From assembly GCF_009498455.1 (NCBI RefSeq), contig NZ_CP045644.1, forward strand, positions 1,054,001 through 1,118,000: a DNA stretch of 64,000 nt. Reading direction: 5' to 3'. The notes beneath the pieces were generated by a model, which saw only the letters and a list, made by a program, of their open reading frames with translations, was not told the origin of the DNA and did no database searches. Positions within the stretch are counted from its first letter, which is position 1. Each line of letters starts with the position of its first letter. Below are positions 1-8,382 of this stretch, one piece after another. The position numbers were made by a program, and so were the translations under genes. The stretch is from Variovorax paradoxus. Its GTDB lineage: Bacteria; Pseudomonadota; Gammaproteobacteria; Burkholderiales; Burkholderiaceae_C.

Positions 1-2
1 TG

Positions 3-1013
3 GCCGGCAGCGGCATGGCCGAGTCGCCCGACTCCAAGCGCCGCATCAAGTCGCTGATGGACGTGTCGGGCCTCACCGCGCAACTCGATGTGTCGAGCGC
101 GCCGATGGCCAGCGAAGAAGACCTGCAGCGCGTGCATCCCACCAGCTACCTGCAGCAGTTCAAGGCCGCGAGCGACGCCGGCGGCGGCGACCTCGGCGAG
201 TTCGCGCCCTTCGGCCCGGGCAGCTACGAGATCGCGAAGCTCTCGACCGGCCTGGCCATTGCCGCCATGGACAGCGTGCTGCAGGGCCGCCACCGCAACG
301 CCTTCGCGCTCACGCGCCCGCCGGGCCACCACTGCCTGCGCGAGCACAGCATGGGCTTCTGCCTGTTCAACAACATCGCGGTTGCGATCGAGACCATGAA
401 GGCGCGCCACGGCGTGGGCCGCGTGGCCGTGATCGACTGGGACGTGCACCACGGCAACGGCACGCAGCAGATCTTCTACGACCGCCCCGACGTGCTCACG
501 CTCTCGCTGCACCAGGAGCACTGCTTTCCGCCCGGCTACAGCGGCGCCGAAGACCGCGGTGAGGGCGCGGGGCTGGGTTTCAACGTCAACATCCCGCTGC
601 AGCCCGGTGGCGGGCACGCGGCCTACATGCACGCCTTCGAGCGCATCGTGACGCCGGTGATCGACCGCTACCGGCCCGAACTGATCGTGGTGGCGAGCGG
701 GCTGGACGCCAACGGCGTCGATCCGCTGGCGCGCATGCAGCTGCACTCCGAGTCGTTCCGCCAGATGATGCGGCAGGTCAACGCGCTGGCCGCCAAGCAC
801 TGCGACGGGCGCGTGGTGGTGGTGCACGAAGGCGGGTACGCGGAAGCCTGCGTGCCCTTCTGCGGGCTGGCGGTGGTCGAAGAACTGTCGGGTCACCGCA
901 CCGAGGTGGAAGACCCGTTCGGCGAACTCCTCGGGCTGCAGCAGCCGTCGGCGCGCTTCGATGCGTTCCAGCGTGAACTGATCGACGAGATGGCGGCGTT
1001 GCACGGGCTCTGA
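3..1013 (+). CDS. Class II histone deacetylase family protein (5' partial)
   Basis: Zn-dependent deacetylase of the arginase/HDAC fold. In bacteria these enzymes act on small acetylated amines or unknown substrates, not on histones. The frame is open to the left edge of the window (codons A-G-S-G before ATG 15), and the substrate-pocket start typical of the family (a GHPE/HPxSP-like segment) is missing. I therefore read the gene as beginning upstream, with ATG 15 internal. Visible motifs are RPPGHH (tandem His of the charge relay), GFCLFNN, IDWDVHHGNGTQ (metal-binding Asp/His), ASGLDAN (second metal Asp) and HEGGY near the C-terminus, where a Tyr completes the active site. The order and spacing match the class II/HDAC6-like bacterial subfamily. 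The substrate cannot be inferred. The next gene lies 70 bp downstream on the same strand. Confidence 0.88.
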   Translation, partial: AGSGMAESPDSKRRIKSLMDVSGLTAQLDVSSAPMASEEDLQRVHPTSYLQQFKAASDAGGGDLGEFAPFGPGSYEIAKLSTGLAIAAMDSVLQGRHRNAFALTRPPGHHCLREHSMGFCLFNNIAVAIETMKARHGVGRVAVIDWDVHHGNGTQQIFYDRPDVLTLSLHQEHCFPPGYSGAEDRGEGAGLGFNVNIPLQPGGGHAAYMHAFERIVTPVIDRYRPELIVVASGLDANGVDPLARMQLHSESFRQMMRQVNALAAKHCDGRVVVVHEGGYAEACVPFCGLAVVEELSGHRTEVEDPFGELLGLQQPSARFDAFQRELIDEMAALHGL

Positions 1014-1083
1014 GCGGGCCTGCGCATGGACTAAGCTCGCTGGCGACGGCCCGAATGGGGCCGCGCTTTCTGCTTCACCGTTC

Positions 1084-1716
1084 ATGCCCCGTTTCATCAC
1101 CCGCCGCGCCGTCGTCGTCCTCGCATCGCTTGTCCTCGTCGCCCTGCTCGGCCTGTGGGGTGCGAGCCGCTTCAACGTCAACCCGACGCATGCGCCCGGC
1201 GAGGTGATCGACCGGTTCGAAGGCGTGCCGGTGTACTTCAACGGCGCCATCAACCACGTCGACGGACGCAGCCTCGCGCCCGACGGCTACAACATCGGCC
1301 TGCGCTGGCAGTGCGTGGAGTTCGTCAAGCGCTACTACTACGAGCGGCACCAGCACCGCATGCCCGAGGCGCGCGGCCACGCCAAGGCCTTCTTCGACGC
1401 GGCCGTGGCCGACGGCGCGTTGAACACGGCACGCAACCTGGTGCAGCACCGCAACGGCGGCGCGAGCGGGCCGGCGGTGGGCGACATCGTGGTGTTCGCC
1501 CCGTGGCTCTTCAATCCCTATGGCCATGTGGCGATCGTGTCGCGCGTGGACGCCGACGCGGTTGAGATCGTGCAGCAGAACCCCGGGCCCTTCGGCACCT
1601 CGCGCGAGCGCGTGCCGCTGGCCACCAGCGACGGGCGCACGCAGCTGGGCACCGGGCGCGTGCTGGGCTGGCTGCGGCTGCCCGCCGCCGCAGCCGCCTC
1701 GTTCCCGAAACTCTGA
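1084..1716 (+). CDS. Membrane-anchored CHAP-domain amidase
   Basis: A 210-residue protein with an N-terminal hydrophobic segment (about residues 8-25, after RFITRR) that acts as a signal anchor or uncleaved signal, followed by one CHAP (NlpC/P60-like) domain. The catalytic Cys is in the WQCVEFVKRYYYE motif (about residue 79) and the catalytic His is in the YGHVAIVSRV segment (about residue 146). CHAP enzymes cleave peptidoglycan peptides or gamma-glutamyl amide bonds; this one resembles the amidase half of glutathionylspermidine synthetase/amidase. The topology places the domain in the periplasm, which favours a cell-wall role, but the substrate is inference. It is followed 20 bp later by the glutamine amidotransferase gene on the same strand. 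Confidence 0.8.
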   Translation: MPRFITRRAVVVLASLVLVALLGLWGASRFNVNPTHAPGEVIDRFEGVPVYFNGAINHVDGRSLAPDGYNIGLRWQCVEFVKRYYYERHQHRMPEARGHAKAFFDAAVADGALNTARNLVQHRNGGASGPAVGDIVVFAPWLFNPYGHVAIVSRVDADAVEIVQQNPGPFGTSRERVPLATSDGRTQLGTGRVLGWLRLPAAAAASFPKL

Positions 1717-1736
1717 ATCGCGGTCTAATCACAGCC

Positions 1737-2504
1737 ATGTGCCAATTGCTAGGGATGAACTGCAACACGCCGACCGACGTGACCTTCAGCTTCACGGGGT
1801 TCGCGCAGCGCGGTGGCCGCACCGACCACCATGCCGACGGCTGGGGCATCGCGTTCTTCGAGGACCGCGGGCTGCGTCACTTCGTCGACCACCAGCCGGC
1901 CTGCGAGTCGCCGGTGGCTGAGCTGATCCGGCGCTACCCGATTCAAAGCCGCAACGTCATCGCGCACATCCGCAAGGCGACGCAGGGCGAAGTGAATCTG
2001 CAGAACTGCCACCCCTTCGTGCGCGAGCTGTGGGGCCGCTACTGGGTCTTCGCCCACAACGGCGACCTGAAGGACTTTCGACCGCGCCTGCACGGCAACT
2101 TCCACCCGGTGGGCAACACCGACAGCGAGCACGCCTTCTGCTGGCTCATGCAGGAGCTGGCGAAGTCGCACGCGGGCGTGCCCAGCGTCGAGGAGCTCAC
2201 GCTCACGCTGCGCGAACTGGCGCCGCAGCTGGCGGCGCACGGCACCTTCAACTTCATGCTGTCGAACGGGCAGGCGCTGTGGGCGCATGCCTCCACCAAC
2301 CTCTGGTACGTGGAGCGCCGCCACCCCTTCGTGACGGCGCAGCTCTCGGACGAAGACCTGGAGATCGACTTCGCCGAGCACACCACGCCCACCGACCGCG
2401 TGGCCGTCGTGGTGACGGCGCCGCTCACCACCAACGAGACCTGGACGCCCTTCACCTCGGGCGAATTGCATGTGTTCGTGGACGGCCAACGGATGCCGCG
2501 CTGA
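1737..2504 (+). CDS. Class II glutamine amidotransferase, YafJ-type
   Basis: A 255-residue Ntn-type amidotransferase domain. Met1 is followed directly by Cys2, the N-terminal nucleophile exposed after Met removal. Supporting motifs are the HADGWGIAFF segment, the IRKATQG turn and the FAHNGDL block, all conserved in class II GATases. There is no synthetase partner domain, so it belongs to the stand-alone YafJ/DUG3-like group; some members hydrolyse gamma-glutamyl compounds. A role in gamma-glutamyl or glutathione turnover is possible but cannot be read from the sequence. The gene ends just before a good rho-independent terminator. Confidence 0.88.
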   Translation: MCQLLGMNCNTPTDVTFSFTGFAQRGGRTDHHADGWGIAFFEDRGLRHFVDHQPACESPVAELIRRYPIQSRNVIAHIRKATQGEVNLQNCHPFVRELWGRYWVFAHNGDLKDFRPRLHGNFHPVGNTDSEHAFCWLMQELAKSHAGVPSVEELTLTLRELAPQLAAHGTFNFMLSNGQALWAHASTNLWYVERRHPFVTAQLSDEDLEIDFAEHTTPTDRVAVVVTAPLTTNETWTPFTSGELHVFVDGQRMPR

Positions 2505-2514
2505 GCCGGAAAAC

Positions 2515-2539
2515 TCAGTCTTTTGACTGACACTTTTTT
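2515..2539 (+). terminator. Rho-independent terminator after the YafJ-type gene
   Basis: A 6-bp stem (TCAGTC/GACTGA) with a TTTT loop is followed by CAC and six T residues. It starts 10 bp after the stop codon of the amidotransferase gene and separates it from the iron-uptake unit. Confidence 0.75.
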
Positions 2540-2570
2540 GCAACAGCGCAAGAAAGTATCGACCAGTAAG

Positions 2571-2607
2571 TGCAAACTATGAACAATAACTGTTCTCATT
2601 TGCAAAC
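2571..2607 (+). promoter_or_regulatory. Candidate Fur box upstream of the siderophore receptor
   Basis: The core AATAACTGTTCTCATTTGC (2585-2603) matches 11 of 19 positions of the classical Fur consensus by eye, and lies 16 bp before the receptor ATG. A TGCAAAC direct repeat occurs at 2571-2577 and 2601-2607 around it. Its location in front of a TonB-dependent siderophore receptor supports iron-dependent repression. A fur gene is present at 34.4 kb. Confidence 0.6.
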
Positions 2608-2619
2608 GGTCGCTCTTTC

Positions 2620-4833
2620 ATGCCCGCCTCCGCCTCTCACTTCTTCCTTCGCCCGACCGTGGCCGCCTCGCTGCTGGCCCTTCACGCGCTCACGGCCCTG
2701 GCGCAAACGCCGGCCGCCGAAACTGCAGCCTCTGCCAGCGGCACGCTGAGCACCGTCACCGTCGAAGCCAGCGCCGACGCCTCGGCCGAAGGCCTGACCA
2801 AGCCCTTCGCGGGCGGGCAGGTGGCGCGCGGCGGGCGCGTGGGCATCCTGGGCAACCAGGACATGATGAGCACGCCGTTCTCGAGCACCAACTACACCAA
2901 CGAACTGATCCAGGACCAGCAGGCCAAGAGCGTGGCCGACGTGCTGCTGAACGACCCGTCGGTGCGCCAGGCGCGCGGCTTCGGCAACTTCCAGGAGCTG
3001 TACGTGGTGCGCGGCTTCCCCGTGTACTCGGACGACGTGGCCTACAACGGCCTGTACGGCATGCTGCCGCGCCAGTACATCGCCTCTGAATTCTTCGAGC
3101 GCGTGGAAGTGTTCCGCGGCGCCAACTCCTTCCTGAACGGCGCCGCGCCCGGCGGCAGCGGCATCGGCGGGGCGATCAACCTGCTGCCCAAGCGCGCGCC
3201 CAACGAGCCGCTCACGCGCGTCGGGTTCGGCGTGCAGACCGGCGGCCAGGGCTACGTGAACCTCGACCTGGCGCGCCGCTTCGGCCCCGACGACAGCCTG
3301 GGCGTGCGCGTGAATGCCGTGCGCCGCGAAGGCGGCACGGGTGTGCACAAGGAAAGCCAGCAACTGAGCGCCTTCGCCGTCGGCCTCGACTGGCGCAACC
3401 GCAACGTGCGCCTGTCGGCCGACTTCGGCTACCAGGACTACGACCTGAAGGACGGGCGGCCGAGCCTCACGCCTTCGTCGGCGCTGCCGATCCCGCGCGC
3501 GCCCGACGCCAGCACCAACTTTGCGCAGCCCTGGACCTACTCGAAGGAAAAGGACAAGTTCGCCACCTTCCGCGGCGAAGTCGACATCACCGACAACATC
3601 ACGGCCTGGGCCGCCGGCGGCGTGCGCCGCAGCGACGAAGACAACGTGCTGGCGAATCCGACCCTGAACGACGCGTTCGGCAACACCAGCGGCACGCGTT
3701 TCAGCAACACCCGCAAGGACCGCATCGGCACCGCCGAACTCGGCGTGCGCGGCACCTTCGCCACCGGCCCCGTGAAGCACACGGTGGTGGCCTCGGCCGC
3801 CACGTACAGCAACGACCGCGACAACGCCTACACGATCTCGCGTGGCAGCCTGCGCAACAACATCTACGCGCCGTACGCGTCGCCCTACCCGGTGGCCAAC
3901 AACTTCACCGGCAACACGCTGGAAGACCCGCGCCTGACCGACAAGATCGACACCTCGAGCGTCGCCATTGCCGACACCATGTCGTTCATGGACGACCGCC
4001 TGCTGGTCACGCTTGGCGTGCGCCGCCAGACCATCGAGCAGACCAGCTTCGCCTACACCACGATCAAGCAGTCGAGCACCTACGACAAGAGCAAGACCAC
4101 GCCAGTGGCCGGCGTGGTGTTCAAGATCACGCCGACCGTGTCGGCCTACGCCAACTACATCGAAGCGCTGGTCAAGGGCAACGTGGCGCCCGGCACGGTG
4201 AACAACCGCCCGGTCACCAATGCCGGCGAGGTGTTTGCGCCGTACCAGGCCAAGCAGAAGGAAGTCGGCGTCAAGTACGACGGCGGCACGCTGGGCGCGA
4301 GCGCTGCGTTCTTCACCACCGACCAGCCCACGTACCAGTACGCGGGCCAGACCTACGGCCTGTACGGCAAGCAGCGCAACCAGGGCCTGGAGTTCTCGGT
4401 GTTCGGCCAGCCGGCCAAGGGCCTGCGCCTGCTCGGCGGCCTGACGCTGCTCGACGCCAAGCAGAAGAACACGCAAGGCGGCGCCACCGACGGCCGCACG
4501 GCCATCGGCGTGGCCAAGCAGCAGGCCAATCTCGGCGCCGAGTGGGACGTGCCGGGCGTGCGCAACCTGTCGCTGAATGCGCGCCTGCTGTACACGTCCA
4601 AGCAGTACGCCAACGCCGCCAACACGCAGCAGATTCCGGGCTGGACGCGCTTCGACATCGGCGCGCGCTACCTGGTCGACCTGGGCAACGGCCGTGCGCT
4701 CACGCTGCGCGCGCGCATCGACAACCTGTTCAACAAGTCGTACTGGGCGTCGGTGGGCGGCACGCAAGGCTCCAACTACCTGACGCTCGGCGCACCGCGC
4801 ACCTTCTCCGTGAGCGGCACCATCGACTTCTGA
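2620..4833 (+). CDS. TonB-dependent siderophore receptor
   Basis: A 737-residue outer-membrane gated channel for ferric siderophores. It has a Sec signal peptide (cleavage near residue 28, after ALTALA-Q) and then a plug domain with the typical segments VADVLLNDPSVR, YVVRGFPV and FFERVEVFRGANSFL plus GIGGAINLLPKR (about residues 100-190). A 22-strand barrel follows and ends in an aromatic Phe after alternating hydrophobic residues, as expected for BAM recognition. There is no N-terminal FecA-type signalling extension, so expression is probably controlled by the upstream Fur-like site and not by a sigma/anti-sigma cascade. The siderophore is unknown. The downstream PepSY gene begins 1 bp after the stop codon, indicating a two-gene operon. 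Confidence 0.93.
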   Translation: MPASASHFFLRPTVAASLLALHALTALAQTPAAETAASASGTLSTVTVEASADASAEGLTKPFAGGQVARGGRVGILGNQDMMSTPFSSTNYTNELIQDQQAKSVADVLLNDPSVRQARGFGNFQELYVVRGFPVYSDDVAYNGLYGMLPRQYIASEFFERVEVFRGANSFLNGAAPGGSGIGGAINLLPKRAPNEPLTRVGFGVQTGGQGYVNLDLARRFGPDDSLGVRVNAVRREGGTGVHKESQQLSAFAVGLDWRNRNVRLSADFGYQDYDLKDGRPSLTPSSALPIPRAPDASTNFAQPWTYSKEKDKFATFRGEVDITDNITAWAAGGVRRSDEDNVLANPTLNDAFGNTSGTRFSNTRKDRIGTAELGVRGTFATGPVKHTVVASAATYSNDRDNAYTISRGSLRNNIYAPYASPYPVANNFTGNTLEDPRLTDKIDTSSVAIADTMSFMDDRLLVTLGVRRQTIEQTSFAYTTIKQSSTYDKSKTTPVAGVVFKITPTVSAYANYIEALVKGNVAPGTVNNRPVTNAGEVFAPYQAKQKEVGVKYDGGTLGASAAFFTTDQPTYQYAGQTYGLYGKQRNQGLEFSVFGQPAKGLRLLGGLTLLDAKQKNTQGGATDGRTAIGVAKQQANLGAEWDVPGVRNLSLNARLLYTSKQYANAANTQQIPGWTRFDIGARYLVDLGNGRALTLRARIDNLFNKSYWASVGGTQGSNYLTLGAPRTFSVSGTIDF

Positions 4834-4834
4834 C

Positions 4835-6139
4835 GTGATGCGCGCTGTTGCGACCGCCATCCACCGCTGGGCGGGCCTGGCGGTTGCGCTGTTTCTTGTC
4901 GTCTCGGGCCTGACCGGCGCCGTCATCTCGTGGGATCACGAGATCGACGGATGGCTCAACCGCAAGCTCTACGACACCACGGCGCGCGGCCCGTTCAAGG
5001 ACCCGTTCGACCTCGCCGCCGCGGTCGAGGCGCACGACCCGCGCGCGAGGGTCGCGTACATGCCGCTGGGTTTCGAGGAAGGCCACGCGGCCGGCTACTT
5101 CGTGCAGCCGCGCACCGACCCGGCCACCGGCAAGCCCTTCAAGCTGGGCTACAACCAGGTGTTCGTCGATCCGGTCACGGCCGAGGTGCGCGGCCGCCGC
5201 GACTCCACGGCGATCTCGCTCAAGCCCGAGACGCTGATGCCGTTCCTGCGCAAGCTGCACTACATGCTGCACGTGCCGGCGATGTGGGGCACCGACCGCA
5301 TCGGCTGGTGGATCATGGGCACGGTGGCGCTGGTGTGGCTGCTCGACAGCTTCGTCGCGCTCTACCTCACGATGCCGCGGCGCCTGCGCAAGACGGTGCA
5401 TCCGACGCATCGTCCTGCGGGTGCCTGGTGGCAACGCTGGAAGCCCTCGTGGACCGTGCGCTGGGCGGCCGGCGGCTACAAGCTCAACTTCGACCTGCAC
5501 CGCGCGGGCGGGCTGTGGATCTGGGGGCTGATCATCGTCGTGGCCTTCACCTCGTTCTCGCTGAACCTCTACAAGGAGGTGTTCCACCCGATGCTCTCGC
5601 TGGTTTCCAAGACCACGCCGGGCCCGTCGGCGCTGGTGCCGCTCGCACCGCTGGGCACGCGCATCGAACCCACCATCGGCTTCCGCGACATCGTGGCGCA
5701 GGCCGATGCCGAAGCGCGGCGCCTCGGCTGGACGACGCCGCTGGGCGGCGCGTTCTACAACGCACGCGGCGGCTTCTACAACGTCTCGTTCTTCGACCAC
5801 GCCACGCACGACGACAGCGACGGCATGGGCCTGTCGAACCTCTACATGGACGGGCGCGACGGCCACGTCATCGGCAGCAACCGCCCGTGGCACGGCACGG
5901 CGGCCGATGTGTTCGCGCAGCTGCAATTGCCGCTGCACGGCGGGCGCATCCTGGGTTTGCCGGGACGCATCCTGATGTCGGCGCTGGGGCTGGTGGTGGC
6001 GATGCTGTCGATCACCGGCATCGTCATCTGGGCGCGCAAGCTGCGCTCACGGCGCCTGCAGGCGCGGCGCGAGCGCGAAGCCCGCACCGCGGCCTCGGGG
6101 CTCAGGCAGGACGCAGCGTTTTCTCCAGCGCGTCGATGA
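4835..6139 (+). CDS. PepSY-associated membrane protein (siderophore-iron utilisation)
   Basis: A 434-residue inner-membrane protein of the PepSY_TM family. It has a first helix after HRWAGLAVALFLVVSGLTG, a periplasmic PepSY region, a helix pair around residues 150-175, another after NFDLHRAGGLWIWGLI (His-containing helix start), and a last helix near residues 380-405. Family members next to TonB receptors are thought to reduce or release iron from imported siderophores at the inner membrane; conserved His residues may bind haem. GTG 4835 and ATG 4838 are adjacent start choices, and coupling to the receptor stop (4831-4833) fits either. The 3' end overlaps the convergent gshB gene by 38 bp. 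Confidence 0.85.
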   Translation: MMRAVATAIHRWAGLAVALFLVVSGLTGAVISWDHEIDGWLNRKLYDTTARGPFKDPFDLAAAVEAHDPRARVAYMPLGFEEGHAAGYFVQPRTDPATGKPFKLGYNQVFVDPVTAEVRGRRDSTAISLKPETLMPFLRKLHYMLHVPAMWGTDRIGWWIMGTVALVWLLDSFVALYLTMPRRLRKTVHPTHRPAGAWWQRWKPSWTVRWAAGGYKLNFDLHRAGGLWIWGLIIVVAFTSFSLNLYKEVFHPMLSLVSKTTPGPSALVPLAPLGTRIEPTIGFRDIVAQADAEARRLGWTTPLGGAFYNARGGFYNVSFFDHATHDDSDGMGLSNLYMDGRDGHVIGSNRPWHGTAADVFAQLQLPLHGGRILGLPGRILMSALGLVVAMLSITGIVIWARKLRSRRLQARREREARTAASGLRQDAAFSPARR

Positions 6140-7055
6140 ACATCTTCGGCACGTCGAAGCCGGTCTGCTCGGTGATCTCCTGAAAGCAGGTCGGGCTGGT
6201 CACGTTGATCTCGGTGACCGAATCGCCGATCACGTCGAGGCCGATCAGCAGCAGCCCGCGCGGCGCGAGCACCTTGCCGATCGCTTCGGCGATCTCGCGG
6301 TTGCGCGCCGTGAGCGGCTGGGCCACGCCCTTGCCGCCGGCTGCCAGGTTGCCGCGCACCTCGGTGCCCTGCGGAATGCGCGCCAGCACGAAGGGCGCCG
6401 GCTCGCCCGCGATGATCAGGATGCGCTTGTCGCCCTGCGTCACCTCGGGCACGAAGCGCTGCACCATGATGGTTTCGGCGCCGTCCTTGTTGAGCGTCTC
6501 GACGATGGAGCCGAGGTTCAGCGCGTCTTGTTTCACGCGGAAGATGCCCATGCCGCCCATGCCGTCCAGCGGCTTCAGGATGATGTCGCCGTGCTCCGCA
6601 TGGAAGTCGCGCACGGCCTGCGCGCTGCGCGTGACCAGCGTGGGCGTGACGAACTGCGGAAACTCCATGATCGCGAGCTTCTCGGGATGGTCGCGCAGCG
6701 CACGCGGCGAGTTGACCACCTGCGCGCCTTCGCGCTCGGCCTGCTGCAGCAGGTGCGTCGAATAGATGTATTCGGCGTCGAAGGGCGGGTCCTTGCGCAT
6801 GAGCACGGCGTCGAAGTCTTTCAGTGCCTTCGACTCGATGATGTCGACGTGGTACCAGTCTTTCGCATCGCCCGTGAGCGTGATCTGCTGCACCACGGCC
6901 GAGACGAGGCCGCCCGAGGTCCACTGGATGTCCTGCGGCAGGCAGGCCGCGATGCGGTGGCCGCGGCGCTGGGCCTCGCGCATCATCGAGAAGGTCGTGT
7001 CCTTGTAGATCTTGAACTGATCGAGCGGATCGGCGACGAAGAGGATGTTTTTCAT
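6102..7055 (-). CDS. gshB: Glutathione synthetase
   Basis: A 317-residue ATP-grasp ligase that joins gamma-glutamylcysteine and glycine to make glutathione in the cytoplasm. Visible landmarks are the N-terminal FVADPLDQFKIYKDTTFSMM, RKDPPFDAEYIYST (substrate loop), ILKPLDGMGGMGIF (ATP-grasp Lys and Gly-rich loop), RNLAAGGKG-type segment and LDVIGDSVTEINVTSPT near the C-terminus (Mg-binding Glu/Asn). Length and order match E. coli GshB. Its ATG overlaps the stop of the upstream transporter gene (TGATG), so translation is probably coupled. gshA lies 3.4 kb upstream on the same strand with kup and the transporter between. Confidence 0.96.
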   Translation of the reverse strand: MKNILFVADPLDQFKIYKDTTFSMMREAQRRGHRIAACLPQDIQWTSGGLVSAVVQQITLTGDAKDWYHVDIIESKALKDFDAVLMRKDPPFDAEYIYSTHLLQQAEREGAQVVNSPRALRDHPEKLAIMEFPQFVTPTLVTRSAQAVRDFHAEHGDIILKPLDGMGGMGIFRVKQDALNLGSIVETLNKDGAETIMVQRFVPEVTQGDKRILIIAGEPAPFVLARIPQGTEVRGNLAAGGKGVAQPLTARNREIAEAIGKVLAPRGLLLIGLDVIGDSVTEINVTSPTCFQEITEQTGFDVPKMFIDALEKTLRPA

Positions 7056-8341
7056 CAGGCGTTCTTTCCGGCGCCGGGAACGGCGGCTGTGGAGGGGGTT
7101 TCTGGCGGCATGTTGCCGGAAGCGGCGATGTCCTTGTCGGCCGGGGCCTTTTCAACGGGCACCTGTGCGCGGCGTGCGCGGCCGACCTGCTGCACCGCCA
7201 GCGCCACCGCGCCGGCCACCACGCCCCAGAAGGCGGAGCCGATGCCGGCCAGCGTCACGCCCGAGAGCGTGACCAGGAAGGTGATGAGCGCGGCCTCGCG
7301 GTGCGCCTCGTCGCGCACCGCCGCCGCCAGCCCGCCGCCGATGGTGCCCAGCAGCGCCAGCCCGGCGATGGCCGCGACCAACTCTTTCGGAAAGGCCGTC
7401 AGCAGGCCCGTGACGGCCGCACCGAACAGGCCGATCACCACGTAGAGGGCACCGCAGCTCACGGCCGCCGTGTAGCGCCGCGCCGGGTCTTCGTGCGCCT
7501 CGCGGCCCATGCACATGGCGGCCGTGATCGCGCTGAGGTTGAGCGCAAAGGCACCGAAGGGCGCGAGCACCAGCGTCGCGAGGCCGCTGATCGTGATGAG
7601 CTTGCTGACCGGCAGATCGCTGAAGCCGCTGGCGCGGATCGCCGCCACGCCGGGCAGGTTCTGCGAGGCCATGGTCACGACGAACAGCGGCAGCGCCAGG
7701 CTCACGATGGCCTGCCAGGTGAAGACCGGCGCCGTGAACACCGGCCAGGTGAGCGAGAACTGCACAGCCGACCATGCCAGCTCGCCGCGCGCGGCCGTGA
7801 AGGCGATGGCCACCAGGAGCGTGAGCGGCACCGCGTAGCGCGGCAGCAGGCGCTTGCCGACAAGGTAGGTGGCGAGCATCAGCAGCACCAGCGGCAGCGC
7901 GGTCTGTGCCGCCGTGAAAGCCGACATGCCGAAGCGCGCGAGCACGCCGGCCAGCAGCGCCGAGGCGATGGCCATCGGGATCTTGTTCATCACGCGTTCG
8001 AACCAGCCGGTGGCGCCCGCGAGCACGATCAGCACCGCGCTGACGATGAAGGCGCCCACCGCCTCGCCCATGCCGTAGCCCGCGCCGGCGACGGCCAGCA
8101 CGGCCGCTCCGGGGGTGCTCCAGGCAATCATGACGGGCTTGCGCCACCACAGCGAAGGCAGCGCCGAAGCGAGCCCCATGCCGATGCCCAGCGCCCACAT
8201 CCACGAGGCCGTCATCTCCGGCGTGGCCCCGAAGGCCTGGGCGGCCTGGAACACGATGGCCACCGAACTCGTGAAACCCACAAGCACGGCGACGAAGCCC
8301 GCGGTGAAGGCCGAAAGGCTCAGGTCCTTGAAGAATCGCAT
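7055..8341 (-). CDS. BenE-like benzoate/H+ symporter family transporter
   Basis: A 428-residue inner-membrane transporter with about 12 hydrophobic helices. Family signatures include the first helix LSAFTAGFVAVLVGFTSS, PVMIAWSTPGAAVL, FVVTMASQNLPG and the C-terminal helix ending in VQQ. BenE members import benzoate or related aromatic acids; the specificity of this paralogue is unproven and no benzoate catabolic genes are nearby. The ATG at 8341 (MRFFKDLSL) is chosen because residues upstream in frame are Arg/Ala/Pro-rich and overlap kup. It lies 41 bp after kup and overlaps gshB by 1 bp, so the three genes probably form one transcript. Confidence 0.82.
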   Translation of the reverse strand: MRFFKDLSLSAFTAGFVAVLVGFTSSVAIVFQAAQAFGATPEMTASWMWALGIGMGLASALPSLWWRKPVMIAWSTPGAAVLAVAGAGYGMGEAVGAFIVSAVLIVLAGATGWFERVMNKIPMAIASALLAGVLARFGMSAFTAAQTALPLVLLMLATYLVGKRLLPRYAVPLTLLVAIAFTAARGELAWSAVQFSLTWPVFTAPVFTWQAIVSLALPLFVVTMASQNLPGVAAIRASGFSDLPVSKLITISGLATLVLAPFGAFALNLSAITAAMCMGREAHEDPARRYTAAVSCGALYVVIGLFGAAVTGLLTAFPKELVAAIAGLALLGTIGGGLAAAVRDEAHREAALITFLVTLSGVTLAGIGSAFWGVVAGAVALAVQQVGRARRAQVPVEKAPADKDIAASGNMPPETPSTAAVPGAGKNA

Positions 8342-8382
8342 GGCGCGATTTTGCCGGGGCGCGCGGCCTGGCGCCGCGGGCC

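Noticed and set aside
1..1013. Histone deacetylase acting on chromatin
   Set aside because: This is a bacterial genome; the class II HDAC fold here has another, unidentified acetylated substrate.
2596..4926. A very long open frame on the minus strand antisense to the siderophore receptor, and similar ones (e.g. antisense to glgA/glgP)
   Set aside because: High-GC coding DNA often leaves the opposite strand open. The translations are Arg/Ala/His-rich with no known domain, whereas the plus-strand frames carry full family motifs.
7055..8341. Aromatic degradation gene cluster
   Set aside because: The BenE-like transporter stands alone; no benzoate or catechol pathway genes are nearby.
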